NCBI RefSeq assembly: GCF_014698475.1
Contig: NZ_JACJTB010000010.1
Coordinates: 62,001 to 126,000, forward strand
Source of the DNA: Nostoc spongiaeforme FACHB-130
Lineage (GTDB): Bacteria; Cyanobacteriota; Cyanobacteriia; Cyanobacteriales; Nostocaceae
Direction: 5' to 3'
DNA length: 64,000 nucleotides
Position numbers and translations under genes: made by a program. The notes beneath the pieces were generated by a model. That model was not told the DNA's origin, searched no databases, and saw only the letters and a program-made list of their open reading frames with translations. Of the stretch, positions 20,014 through 28,961 are shown piece by piece (the first letter of the stretch is position 1; every line of letters starts with the position of its first letter).

Positions 20014-20553
20014 TTAAATGGTGCGTTTATAACTTCTCCGCCACTTTTCTAACTGATCAATAGCAATTGATTTAGTAACTACATTCATACCGTTACCTCG
20101 CCATTCAACTTCTGAATCAGTTGTAAAAACGCCACATTCTAACTGATTCAGTCTAATATCCCAATATTCACTAAATCTATTTTTTAAAGTAATGACTTGT
20201 TCAAAGACTTTGTTTCTGTGTTTATTGCGTCTTTTTCTCTCGGTTGCGCCTGTTGCTTCTGTATCGATAAATTTCGTTTCAATGAGAAATAGATTACCTT
20301 GTAATGTCAGATAAACAAAATCACATTTTCCTAAATCTGTATAATCTGCAATTGGTGATTTTTCAAATAACAACAATTCGCAGCAGTCAGGAAACAAGTT
20401 TTTGATATTTAAAAACAAATAAGCTTGCAAAAGTAGTTCCTTATCGTAAGGAAAAACTATTACCCCCTCAAAAAACTGTTTGATATCTTCTTGGGTTTGT
20501 GGTTGAATTTTTTTACAATAAGAGACAAATCTATGTAAATCATTTGCAATCAT
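20014..20553 (-). CDS. PD-(D/E)XK nuclease-like hypothetical protein
   Basis: 179 residues from ATG 20553. The central segment GKCDFVYLTLQGNLFLIETK gives Asp78-x13-Glu92-x-Lys94 on predicted beta strands, and an Arg/Lys-rich stretch (about 105-115) with a downstream Gln (FEQV) follows. This matches the core of PD-(D/E)XK enzymes, as in restriction or repair nucleases. I cannot assign a family. The start overlaps the stop of an upstream short frame by one base (TGATG), which suggests translational coupling. An alternative TTG start at 20556 is less likely. Confidence 0.6.
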   Translation of the reverse strand: MIANDLHRFVSYCKKIQPQTQEDIKQFFEGVIVFPYDKELLLQAYLFLNIKNLFPDCCELLLFEKSPIADYTDLGKCDFVYLTLQGNLFLIETKFIDTEATGATERKRRNKHRNKVFEQVITLKNRFSEYWDIRLNQLECGVFTTDSEVEWRGNGMNVVTKSIAIDQLEKWRRSYKRTI

Positions 20554-20669
20554 CAAGCTTTAGCTCCTTCACTTAGCAATCTCCAATTCTCCCTAGCATC
20601 AAAAAATACCATTACAACCAAGAAATCATCATCCGCATAAGTCACTAAAAAAACTAATCTATTACAGTA
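20553..20669 (-). pseudogene. Decayed small gene coupled to the nuclease-like gene
   Basis: An open frame lies between TAA 20670-20672 and TGA 20553-20555. It encodes a protein-like tail (RLVFLVTYADDDFLVV, then FFDARENWRLL). The only start codons inside are GTG 20645 and a late ATG, and stops lie directly upstream, so it looks like the 3' end of a lost gene. The stop shares a base with the next ATG. The peptide vaguely resembles the last strands of RelE/ParE-type toxins; this is weak. Confidence 0.35.
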
Positions 20670-20773
20670 TTACTACGGTGTTCTACTGTTGACGAAGGCA
20701 TATTTAAGGTATTAAGTAGTTTTAGTTTTAAAAAACAAGTAATTTTTCTTACCCAAGTTTCACATATTTCCGA

Positions 20774-22129
20774 TCAACTACCAGTTAATTGTTTTACATG
20801 AGCGAGAAATCTGGCATTTTGTAGTGCGAGAACAGTTGAGCGAGAATCTTGCACCCAAAATTGTCTGCCAAATCGGACAAGTTGCCGAGAACTGCCAGCT
20901 TGTACAATGCCAATTACCGGGACTTTGGCTTTTTCTCTGTCACCTGATAGTTCTTTTAAAATTGTGCGTAGGCGATCGCGTTCTTCAATTGTGATAGCTT
21001 GTTGGGGAGTAAGTTCTACCATCACCAGTTGTACGGTTTCTACTGGTTCAACATCTTCCACAATTAATTGCACTTGTTCATCGCGTCTATCGACTTTACC
21101 CCAAATAATTAATCTGGCATCAACTTCTAGTGCAAGACTCACCCGTTCATAAGTTTTAGGAAAGACGACAGCTTCTAATTGAGCAGTTAAATCTTCTATC
21201 TGCAAAATCGCCATTGGATCGCCTTTTTTGGTCATGACTTTTTTGACATTATTTAACATCACAACTGCACAAAGTAATGTGTCTTCTTTCTGCTCACCGA
21301 GTTGTGATAAATTTATTGGCGCTAAAATCGAAGATGAATGTTTAATTGATTTAAGCGGATGATCTGAGACATAAAATCCCAACAATTCTTTTTCCATTTG
21401 CAACTTTTTCTGCGGTGGAAAATCTGGTACAGATTGGGCTTTCGGGGCAGAATCAAAGACATTATTGGTAGTTTTATTAGTAGACGTAGAAGCAAATCCA
21501 CCGCCTAATAAATCAAATAAGTTACCTTGACCAGTTGCTCTATCTTTAGCGCGAGATTGCGCCCAATCATAAACAAGTTCTAGGTCTTTAATTAATTGGT
21601 GGCGATTTGGTTCAAGTTTGTCAAAAGCACCGCAATAAATCAGTGATTCTAGAGTGCGGCGGTTAACTGCACGCAAGTCAACGCGATCGCAAAAGTCAGA
21701 TAATGATTTAAACACCCCTTGGTCTTCCCGCGCTTCTAAAATACAAGCGATCGCATTCTGTCCCACATTCCGAACAGCAGAAAAACCAAATAAAATCTTA
21801 TCACCCACGGGTGTAAAATCTACACCAGAACGGTTAATATCCGGCGGTTCGATTTGAATATTCATACTCAAACAAGTCGAAATATATTTTTGCACCTTGT
21901 CTGTGTCACCACTGTTAGCCGTTAACAGTGCTGCCATATATTCTAGGGGATAATTCGCTTTTAAATATGCTGTTTGATAAGTGACATAGCCATAAGCAGT
22001 AGAGTGGGATTTATTAAAGCAATTAGAAGCGATGAAATTATTTTTAATGACAAAGTTATGGTCTTTTTCTACCCCAATGTCATAGACATTTGACAGACCA
22101 ACATATTTACGAGTAATTATTTTGACCAT
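20774..22129 (-). CDS. dnaE: DNA polymerase III alpha, C-terminal half with split-intein IntC
   Basis: 451 residues. Residues 1-36 are the IntC segment of the cyanobacterial DnaE split intein: it starts MVKIITRKYVG, contains NVYDIGVEKDHNF and ends FIASN36, followed by the +1 Cys of the extein (CFNKSHSTAYGYVTYQTA). Asn36 cyclisation and Cys+1 are the expected splice residues. The remaining 415 residues are the C-extein of the replicative polymerase, including an OB-fold (about LCAVVMLNNVKKVMTKKGDP) and the C-terminal region. The N-half with IntN must lie elsewhere in the genome. It is divergent from gatA. Confidence 0.96.
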   Translation of the reverse strand: MVKIITRKYVGLSNVYDIGVEKDHNFVIKNNFIASNCFNKSHSTAYGYVTYQTAYLKANYPLEYMAALLTANSGDTDKVQKYISTCLSMNIQIEPPDINRSGVDFTPVGDKILFGFSAVRNVGQNAIACILEAREDQGVFKSLSDFCDRVDLRAVNRRTLESLIYCGAFDKLEPNRHQLIKDLELVYDWAQSRAKDRATGQGNLFDLLGGGFASTSTNKTTNNVFDSAPKAQSVPDFPPQKKLQMEKELLGFYVSDHPLKSIKHSSSILAPINLSQLGEQKEDTLLCAVVMLNNVKKVMTKKGDPMAILQIEDLTAQLEAVVFPKTYERVSLALEVDARLIIWGKVDRRDEQVQLIVEDVEPVETVQLVMVELTPQQAITIEERDRLRTILKELSGDREKAKVPVIGIVQAGSSRQLVRFGRQFWVQDSRSTVLALQNARFLAHVKQLTGS

Positions 22130-22398
22130 CTCTCTTTTCCCCGCCGCAAACTTAATAAAACCGAATCATATTACTTTAATGAGCCATCAACAACCAGACT
22201 CAAAAGTTTACTTCCCTAACTGCTACTCATCTCCTCTTACACGACAATAACTGAAATTTATAGCTAAGTTAATAGTCTAAGTTTTATAATTTGCAAACAT
22301 CCAGTTATCAAGTATATATTTGCTGTTTTGGTAAAGGATGACATACTTACCCGCAATATGTACTAAAATCAATGACTTGAGTTACCAAGAGAGCAGTC

Positions 22399-23856
22399 AT
22401 GGCATCCATACGCGAGTTGCACGAACAGCTAGTTAAAAAAGAACGTTCCGCCGTTGAAATTACCCAAGAAGCTTTGGACAAAATTCAAGCTTTAGAGCCG
22501 AAATTACACAGTTTCTTGCATGTAACAGCACAACAGGCGTTGGAGCAAGCTCGTGCTGTAGATGCCAAAATCGCTGCGGGTGAAGAAATTGGCTTGTTAG
22601 CGGGGATTCCGATTGGCATTAAAGATAATATGTGTACCAAAGGAATCCCCACTACCTGCGGTTCCCGGATATTGGAAAATTTTGTGCCACCCTATGAGTC
22701 TACAGTGACACAAAAGTTGCTAGATGCTGGGGCTGTCACGGTGGGCAAAACCAATTTAGATGAATTTGCAATGGGTAGTTCGACCGAAAATTCTGCCTAC
22801 CAAGTTACAGCTAACCCGTGGGATGTAACGCGGGTTCCTGGTGGTTCATCTGGAGGTTCAGCCGCCGCCGTCGCTGGGGGGGAATGTATTGTTTCCTTGG
22901 GTTCTGATACTGGTGGTTCAATTCGCCAACCGGCTTCTTTTTGTGGTGTCGTTGGGTTAAAACCAACCTACGGACTGGTTTCAAGATATGGTTTGGTGGC
23001 TTACGCTTCATCTTTGGATCAAATTGGCCCTTTTGGACGCTCTGTAGAAGATACAGCAATTCTGCTCCGAGCGATCGCAGGCTACGATTCCAAAGATTCT
23101 ACCAGCCTGAAAGTAGACATTCCCGATTATGTGGCTTCCCTCAAACCAGACTTCAAAGCCAGAAGAAAGCTGCGAATTGGGGTAATTACAGAAACCTTTG
23201 GCCAAGGTTTAGACTCAGTGGTTGAGGCTGCTGTTACCAAAGCCATCGACCAATTACAAATGTTAGGCGCAGAAATTCATACAATTTCTTGTCCGCGTTT
23301 CCGCTACGGCTTACCCAGCTACTACATCATCGCCCCATCAGAAGCATCAGCCAACCTCGCTCGTTACGATGGCGTGAAATACGGCTTACGCACACCCGAT
23401 GCAGATAATTTACTGTCAATGTACAAGAGTACCCGCGCTAGTGGCTTTGGTACTGAAGTTAAACGCCGAATTATGATTGGCACTTATGCCCTATCGGCCG
23501 GGTATTATGATGCTTACTATCTCAAAGCCCAAAAAGTCCGCACCCTGATTAAGCAAGACTTTGAAAACGCCTTTAAAAAAGTTGATGTATTAATCACTCC
23601 CACTGCTCCCACCACAGCATTTAAAGCCGGCGAAAAAACCACAGATCCCTTGAGTATGTACTTAAATGACCTGATGACCATTCCCGTCAATCTCGCTGGC
23701 TTACCAGGGATTAGCGTACCTTGTGGTTTTGATGACCAAGGTTTACCTATTGGCTTGCAAATCATTGGCAATGTTTTAAGAGAAGACCAAATTCTGCAAG
23801 TAGCTTATGCTTATGAGCAAGCAACTAATTGGCATTTACGTCAGCCAGCACTGTAG
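22399..23856 (+). CDS. gatA: Glutamyl-tRNA(Gln) amidotransferase subunit A
   Basis: 485 residues. The amidase-signature triad is visible: Lys75 (PIGIKDN), cis-Ser within [10 protein letters not shown] (about 150-151) and nucleophile Ser174 in [13 protein letters not shown]. GatA releases ammonia from glutamine for GatB, converting Glu-tRNA(Gln) to Gln-tRNA(Gln), which is essential in cyanobacteria lacking GlnRS. It stands alone, with gatB and gatC elsewhere, as is common in this phylum. It is divergent from dnaE, with a 269-bp shared upstream region. Confidence 0.97.
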   Translation: MASIRELHEQLVKKERSAVEITQEALDKIQALEPKLHSFLHVTAQQALEQARAVDAKIAAGEEIGLLAGIPIGIKDNMCTKGIPTTCGSRILENFVPPYESTVTQKLLDAGAVTVGKTNLDEFAMGSSTENSAYQVTANPWDVTRVPGGSSGGSAAAVAGGECIVSLGSDTGGSIRQPASFCGVVGLKPTYGLVSRYGLVAYASSLDQIGPFGRSVEDTAILLRAIAGYDSKDSTSLKVDIPDYVASLKPDFKARRKLRIGVITETFGQGLDSVVEAAVTKAIDQLQMLGAEIHTISCPRFRYGLPSYYIIAPSEASANLARYDGVKYGLRTPDADNLLSMYKSTRASGFGTEVKRRIMIGTYALSAGYYDAYYLKAQKVRTLIKQDFENAFKKVDVLITPTAPTTAFKAGEKTTDPLSMYLNDLMTIPVNLAGLPGISVPCGFDDQGLPIGLQIIGNVLREDQILQVAYAYEQATNWHLRQPAL

Positions 23857-23907
23857 CACTAAAGTCGTCCCTGGTTTATGTCATGTCTGATGAAGAGTGC
23901 TGAGTTA

Positions 23908-23937
23908 TGTAGAGACGTTGTATACAACGTCTCTACA
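23908..23937. terminator. Perfect 30-bp palindrome between convergent genes
   Basis: TGTAGAGACGTTGTA (23908-23922) is followed directly by its exact complement (23923-23937). It lies between the stop of gatA and the stop of the convergent RodZ-like gene. The AGAGACGTTGTA palindrome is a familiar dispersed repeat of Nostoc-type genomes. It may serve as a bidirectional terminator. Confidence 0.6.
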
Positions 23938-23968
23938 GAATTTATAGAATGCAGTTTAAATTAATAAA

Positions 23969-24817
23969 CTATTGCGCGTTGACCTTGGACTGTTGACTGT
24001 TGACTTGGGGAGTGAATGTGACTTCCTTGATTTTCCCTGTAGTTCCCAAGGGTGTTGCTGGTTGATTGTTGACAGAAACCAAGACAACGCCTGCATTTCC
24101 AGAACGCACAGTCAACTGTTTTTTAGCTGTCCAGGTTTTGCGTTGTCCTTTGTTTAAGTTACCCACAAATTCAGTTTTACCGTCTACTTTCACTTGTAAC
24201 CAAGATTTACCCTGAAGTTCTAAAGTAACAGCGACAGCTTGACTCAAACTATCTTTTGGGGGTGCAACCACAGCTAGGGGAGTTGGGGGATTTTCGGCTG
24301 GTGCTTGATTAGCTGATGGCAAAGATTCAGTTTTAGGTAATAGTGTAGGTTGAGATAAGGCTGCTGTTGTTTTTTTAGATGTTCCTAAGTTAAGTTTTTT
24401 AACAAGAGATTCGGCAGAAAATTGGGGATTAAGTACATACATAAGCCCACCAGCCGCCACTAATAATAAAACGGTGTAAGGAATGAATAGTGGTAAAGAA
24501 AATTTACGTTTCGATGCTGCTTTATGACCAGAGGTTTTTTCCACCATTGAAGGTTGAACTTCAGTGGAAAAAGTTTTGGCTAACGACGCACCATCTAAAC
24601 CGATGACATCTGCATAACGACGGATAAATCCTTGAATATATACAGGTTCGGGTAATTCATCAAATTTTCCCGCATCTAAAGCCTTTAAGCAAGCAAGGCG
24701 AATATTGGTTTTAATTGCTACCTGCTCTAGTTGAATAGACTTTTCTTGTCTGACTTGTTTTAAAGTTTTACTTATTTCTTGCAACTGTTCTTTTTGAACG
24801 TCTTCTAAGAGGCTCAC
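23969..24817 (-). CDS. RodZ-like protein (HTH_25, TM, DUF4115)
   Basis: 282 residues. The N-terminal Cro/C1-type helix-turn-helix (about 12-80) has the family line PEPVYIQGFIRRYADVIGLD, one membrane helix lies at about 107-128, and the C-terminal extracytoplasmic domain (about 190-272, LQGKSWLQVKVDGKTEF) matches DUF4115. This is the RodZ architecture, which links MreB to cell-wall elongation. No MreB gene is close by. A second HTH_25 protein lies about 1.2 kb away at 25974-27098. Confidence 0.85.
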   Translation of the reverse strand: MSLLEDVQKEQLQEISKTLKQVRQEKSIQLEQVAIKTNIRLACLKALDAGKFDELPEPVYIQGFIRRYADVIGLDGASLAKTFSTEVQPSMVEKTSGHKAASKRKFSLPLFIPYTVLLLVAAGGLMYVLNPQFSAESLVKKLNLGTSKKTTAALSQPTLLPKTESLPSANQAPAENPPTPLAVVAPPKDSLSQAVAVTLELQGKSWLQVKVDGKTEFVGNLNKGQRKTWTAKKQLTVRSGNAGVVLVSVNNQPATPLGTTGKIKEVTFTPQVNSQQSKVNAQ

Positions 24818-24998
24818 GACCTTCTCCTAAAATTAACTTACGTTTACTATTTAACGGAAGAATTACTAAATTTCCGACTCCTGAATTCTGACTTCTGAAT
24901 TCTTCTTCAAGAATCCCAAATTGTTTTTGACTCTATACTCTATACGAAAAGAACAAAAACTGCTATACAAGTAATTTTTAAAGCATAAAATTACCCGT

Positions 24999-25883
24999 AT
25001 GAAAATACGTAAGCAGCAATTGTTATTTTTATTCAAGTTTAGGCTGTTACTTGTTTTTGGAATAGTTGTCGCGATCGCCTACTGTAGTATCAGTTTATTT
25101 CTGTTTTTCCAGCAACCCAAGTTCATCTTTTTTCCCTCCAATTTCATTGAAAAGACACCAGACTCGTTCAATCTGCCTTATCAAGAAGTCTGGCTACCTG
25201 TAAAAACTAGCTTGGGAAAGGTGGAAAAAATCCATGCTTGGTGGATTCCAGCCAACCAGCCCGATGCCAAGGTGTTGTTATATCTGCACGGGAATGGCCT
25301 GAATATTGGCGCAAATATAGCGCATAGTCAGCGATTTCATCAACTAGGATTTTCGGTATTGTTGATTGATTATCGGGGATATGGTCGCAGCCAAGGCGAT
25401 TTTCCTAATGAAATGAGAGTTTATCAAGATGCTGCTACCGCTTGGCAATATCTGACGCAGCAACAGCAAATTTCTCCCCAGAAAATTTTTATTTATGGTC
25501 ATTCTTTGGGTGGTGCGATCGCTATTGATTTAGCTGTGAAACACCCCGAAGCGGCTGGGTTAATCGTAGAAAGCTCTTTTTCATCCATGCGCGAAATCAT
25601 ATCTACTCGCAAATGGTTTTCCGTCTTTCCCATCGATTTAATTTTGACACAGCGTTTTGACTCAATCAAAAAAGTGCCACAGTTGCAAATGCCAGTTTTA
25701 TTTATTCACGGCACTGCTGATTCCACTGTACCTGCTTACATGAGCCAAAAACTTTATGATGCCGCCCCTGAACCAAAACAGCTAATTTTGGTTCCCAATG
25801 CTGACCATAACAATACAGCAGTAGTTTCTGGTAGTAAATATCTGCAATGGGTACAGTCATTTGTTCAAAAGGCTGGTATGTAA
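24999..25883 (+). CDS. Membrane-anchored alpha/beta hydrolase
   Basis: 294 residues. An N-terminal membrane anchor (about 13-36) is followed by a serine-hydrolase fold: oxyanion LYLHGNG, nucleophile elbow GHSLGG, acid in FIHGTADSTVP and the catalytic His in PNADHNN. It resembles the YfhR/BEM46-like family of hydrolases with unknown physiological substrate. It is divergent from the first RodZ-like gene and 90 bp upstream of the second. Confidence 0.85.
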   Translation: MKIRKQQLLFLFKFRLLLVFGIVVAIAYCSISLFLFFQQPKFIFFPSNFIEKTPDSFNLPYQEVWLPVKTSLGKVEKIHAWWIPANQPDAKVLLYLHGNGLNIGANIAHSQRFHQLGFSVLLIDYRGYGRSQGDFPNEMRVYQDAATAWQYLTQQQQISPQKIFIYGHSLGGAIAIDLAVKHPEAAGLIVESSFSSMREIISTRKWFSVFPIDLILTQRFDSIKKVPQLQMPVLFIHGTADSTVPAYMSQKLYDAAPEPKQLILVPNADHNNTAVVSGSKYLQWVQSFVQKAGM

Positions 25884-25973
25884 TATTACTTAGTTCTTAA
25901 TCTTGCCTTTATGCCTGTTGGTTAGTATACCTAAAATAACCAAAAATATGCGGCTTCATACATAAATATCCTG

Positions 25974-27098
25974 ATGCCAGATTTTAAGTGCAGGAGAATT
26001 TATACAACTAAACTTGTTGCGGTATGGGGAGTAATTTGTATTATGACTATGGCACCTGCATATTTATTTAAAATTCTAGGAAATCCTACCATTGAAATTT
26101 CGCAAACAGAACTGCGATCGCTACTAGGTGAAATTGAGTCTCAACTTCATCGCAGTCAGGTTTATCGTCAAGCCGTGGCTCAACTACAAACATTACTTGG
26201 TTCTTCCGAAGAAGCCAAAAATTTATTTAAAGCTGTCGGTAGAGAAGCCATTAGTTTAGTCTTCCAGAACTTTGCACATCACGCAAAAGTTGCAGATAGC
26301 AATCAACAAACAAACACAGAATTAGAAAAATCTAGTGATGTTGCTAATAGTCTTACCAGCAATCATCTCAATCACCCACAAACAAATACAGATATATTAT
26401 CAACATCTGTGGTAACGGAAGATAGAAGTAATCCTGTAACCCACAATCCAGAAAATTCAGCTAAAAAACATCCCACTGCAAAACTCATGAACTGGCTGCA
26501 ACCCAATCAAAAAAAAGCGAATGCTGAACTAGCCCAGCAACAATTAGCCACCCAACGTTTAGCAATCATGAGTCAAATTGGTCAACAACTACGCCAAGCC
26601 CGTGAAGCTAGAGGTTTTTGTTTGAGAGATTTGAGTATCTTCACTCACTTACCAATTCATCAAATGGAAGCAGTCGAAAACGGCGATTTAGAGTCATTAC
26701 CAGAGGATATTTTAGTCAGAGGATTTATCCGGGTGATGGGTAATGCTTTGGGATTGAACGGCACAAATTTGGCTAACTCGTTACCAATGGTGAATACTGT
26801 TCCATCCGTTATACCTTCTTGGTCTCAGCCTAAACATAATTCCCCTAGTATGGGGTTAGAACTACGACCGATACATTTATATTTAGGCTACACAGCCCTG
26901 GTAGCTGGGACAGTGGGAGGGTTATCTGTTATGTCTCAGCCGGAAAAAATGGACACCACTGTTAATCCTGATGTTAGTTCGTCTTCGTCTATTTCTCAGA
27001 CAAACCAAAACCCGGAAATTAATACCAAACCGGGTATTAAGTCGAGTCAGGCTGGAATTAGTGTTGGTTCAGATATTGCCCCACCAGAAGCACTGTAA
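25974..27098 (+). CDS. Second RodZ-like HTH_25 membrane protein
   Basis: 374 residues with an unusual order: a TM helix near the N-terminus (about 14-32), a 150-residue Asn/Gln/Ser-rich linker, an HTH_25 domain (about 197-265; GQQLRQAREARGFCLRDLSI and LPEDILVRGFIRVMGNALGL), then another membrane helix (about 301-321) and a Ser/Asn-rich tail. DUF4115 is absent. It is a relative of RodZ with the HTH between two membrane spans, so function is not assigned. It follows the hydrolase gene by 90 bp and may be co-transcribed. Confidence 0.75.
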   Translation: MPDFKCRRIYTTKLVAVWGVICIMTMAPAYLFKILGNPTIEISQTELRSLLGEIESQLHRSQVYRQAVAQLQTLLGSSEEAKNLFKAVGREAISLVFQNFAHHAKVADSNQQTNTELEKSSDVANSLTSNHLNHPQTNTDILSTSVVTEDRSNPVTHNPENSAKKHPTAKLMNWLQPNQKKANAELAQQQLATQRLAIMSQIGQQLRQAREARGFCLRDLSIFTHLPIHQMEAVENGDLESLPEDILVRGFIRVMGNALGLNGTNLANSLPMVNTVPSVIPSWSQPKHNSPSMGLELRPIHLYLGYTALVAGTVGGLSVMSQPEKMDTTVNPDVSSSSSISQTNQNPEINTKPGIKSSQAGISVGSDIAPPEAL

Positions 27099-27116
27099 TG
27101 AGGAGTGCTGAGTGGG

Positions 27117-27224
27117 ATTAGACAAGAGAGAGGGGGTAGACAAGGTAGAAAGATTACTTCCTTATCTCCCTTGTCTTCCTTGTCCCCCTTATCCCCCTGC
27201 CCCCTCGCCCCCTGCCTACACAGT
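27117..27224. repeat. Purine/pyrimidine-rich dispersed repeat
   Basis: A GAGAGAGGGGGTAGACAAGG segment faces a CT-rich run of CCTTGTC and CCCCCTT units (27160-27224), forming an imperfect fold-back. It is the same class as the repeats in ldpA. It lies directly upstream of bioF. Confidence 0.55.
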
Positions 27225-27255
27225 GATAATATATCTTTGTAATTAGAAGTCCCTT

Positions 27256-28428
27256 ATGACACCAGACCCTTACGCTTGGATAGAAGAATCATTAGCAACC
27301 ATCCATCGGGCGGACTGGTATCGTACAGTACAAACTTTAAGCGATCGCCCCGGTGCGACAGTGGTTTTGGCGGGGCGAGAGGTGATTAATTTTGCTAGTA
27401 ATGATTATTTGGGTTTGGCTGGAGATGAAAGGTTAATTGCTGCTGCTACAGCTGCTACTAGAGAACTGGGGACTGGTAGTACGGGTTCTCGGTTACTCAG
27501 TGGGCATCGACAATTACACAGAGATTTAGAAAAAGCGATCGCATCTCTCAAACAAACCGAAGATGCAATTGTCTTTAGTTCAGGATATCTGGCAAACTTG
27601 GGAGCGATCGCATCTGTCGTTGGGAAACGCGATTTAATTCTCTCTGACCAGTACAATCATTCCAGCCTGAAAAATGGTGCCATTCTCAGTGGGGCAACCA
27701 TCACAGAATATCCTCACTGTGATGTTGTGGCGTTAAAAACTCAACTCAGCCAGCAACGGCAAAACTACCGTCGTTGTCTAATCATTACCGATAGCGTCTT
27801 TAGTATGGATGGGGATTTATGCCCCTTGCCAACATTGTTAGCGATCGCGGAAGAATTTAACTGTATGCTGCTAGTTGATGAAGCCCACGCGACTGGGGTA
27901 ATGGGTCAAACTGGCGCTGGGTGTGTGGAATTTTTTGGCTGTACTGGTAAGCAGTTAATTCAAATTGGCACTTTAAGCAAAGCTTTAGGTAGTTTAGGCG
28001 GTTATGTCGCTGGCAATGCTCACTTAATTGATTTTTTACGCAATCGCGCCCCGACTTGGATTTACACCACCGGACTTTCTCCCGCCGATACAGCCGCAGC
28101 CTTAGCCGCAATTCAAATTGTCCAACAAGAACCCCAACGGCGAATGCAATTGTGGCACAATGTTGAATACCTAAAAAATTTCATGCAGCAGCAATTACCC
28201 CAACTCAAATTGCTGCCTACAGAATCACCCATACTTTGTTTTCAATTACCCAGTCCCAGTGATGCACTCCAGGTTGGTAAACAACTCAAAGATGCAGGTA
28301 TTTTTGCCCCTGCAATTCGTCCACCCACTGTCCCAACCAGTCGCATCAGAATTTCTGTCATGGCTACCCATCAAACAAAGCATATAGAAGCATTAGTCGC
28401 AGCCTTGAAAAATCAGAATTTGGTTTGA
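27256..28428 (+). CDS. bioF: 8-amino-7-oxononanoate synthase
   Basis: 390 residues of the alpha-oxoamine synthase family (PLP fold type I). [25 protein letters not shown] and the PLP lysine in [16 protein letters not shown] are present. It condenses pimeloyl thioester with alanine in biotin synthesis. Close relatives (KBL, SPT) use other acyl-CoAs, but length and the [12 protein letters not shown] segment fit BioF. Other bio genes are not adjacent. Confidence 0.88.
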   Translation: MTPDPYAWIEESLATIHRADWYRTVQTLSDRPGATVVLAGREVINFASNDYLGLAGDERLIAAATAATRELGTGSTGSRLLSGHRQLHRDLEKAIASLKQTEDAIVFSSGYLANLGAIASVVGKRDLILSDQYNHSSLKNGAILSGATITEYPHCDVVALKTQLSQQRQNYRRCLIITDSVFSMDGDLCPLPTLLAIAEEFNCMLLVDEAHATGVMGQTGAGCVEFFGCTGKQLIQIGTLSKALGSLGGYVAGNAHLIDFLRNRAPTWIYTTGLSPADTAAALAAIQIVQQEPQRRMQLWHNVEYLKNFMQQQLPQLKLLPTESPILCFQLPSPSDALQVGKQLKDAGIFAPAIRPPTVPTSRIRISVMATHQTKHIEALVAALKNQNLV

Positions 28429-28961
28429 TGTTTAAATTTCGTAATCAGCAATAAGAACAAGTAAGTAACTCGGTGGAAATAAACCAAACTATGTTACGAA
28501 ACGTAAATAGGATTAAAAGCCTTACCAATGACCAAGGACAAATGACAGCCTTCACTAGTTATCTTTAATTGCATCGACCTACTTATCACAAAATAGAAAT
28601 CATCTAGAATTAAGTAATCAAAAATTCAGCTACAACTTGATTTTTACTCCAGCAAGATTTTGCATTTTATAGCAAGCAAACTGTTGGTAAATTATTTGAA
28701 ATTGCTAGAATTTAAGGTAAATGTATAAGAATGCGTTTGTTTAAACTTACCAAATTAATGTAAATAAAATATTATAATATTACAATTTTATTTATTTCAT
28801 TTAGATACACATACAATATTTTTGGAAAATTGACTACTAGCGAAAGACGTTTTTTACTCTAAATAAAGGATCTATCTCTAGATAAATGTCCAAAAATTGC
28901 AAACTAGCTTAGGGTATGTATAGCCCTCCGCCACAAGTTTTGGTTGTTTGCAATTGTTTTC
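28429..28961. other. 533-bp AT-rich spacer
   Basis: I see no ORF, hairpin or repeat in it beyond A/T runs. It presumably holds the promoter of the large hybrid kinase gene. Confidence 0.5.
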
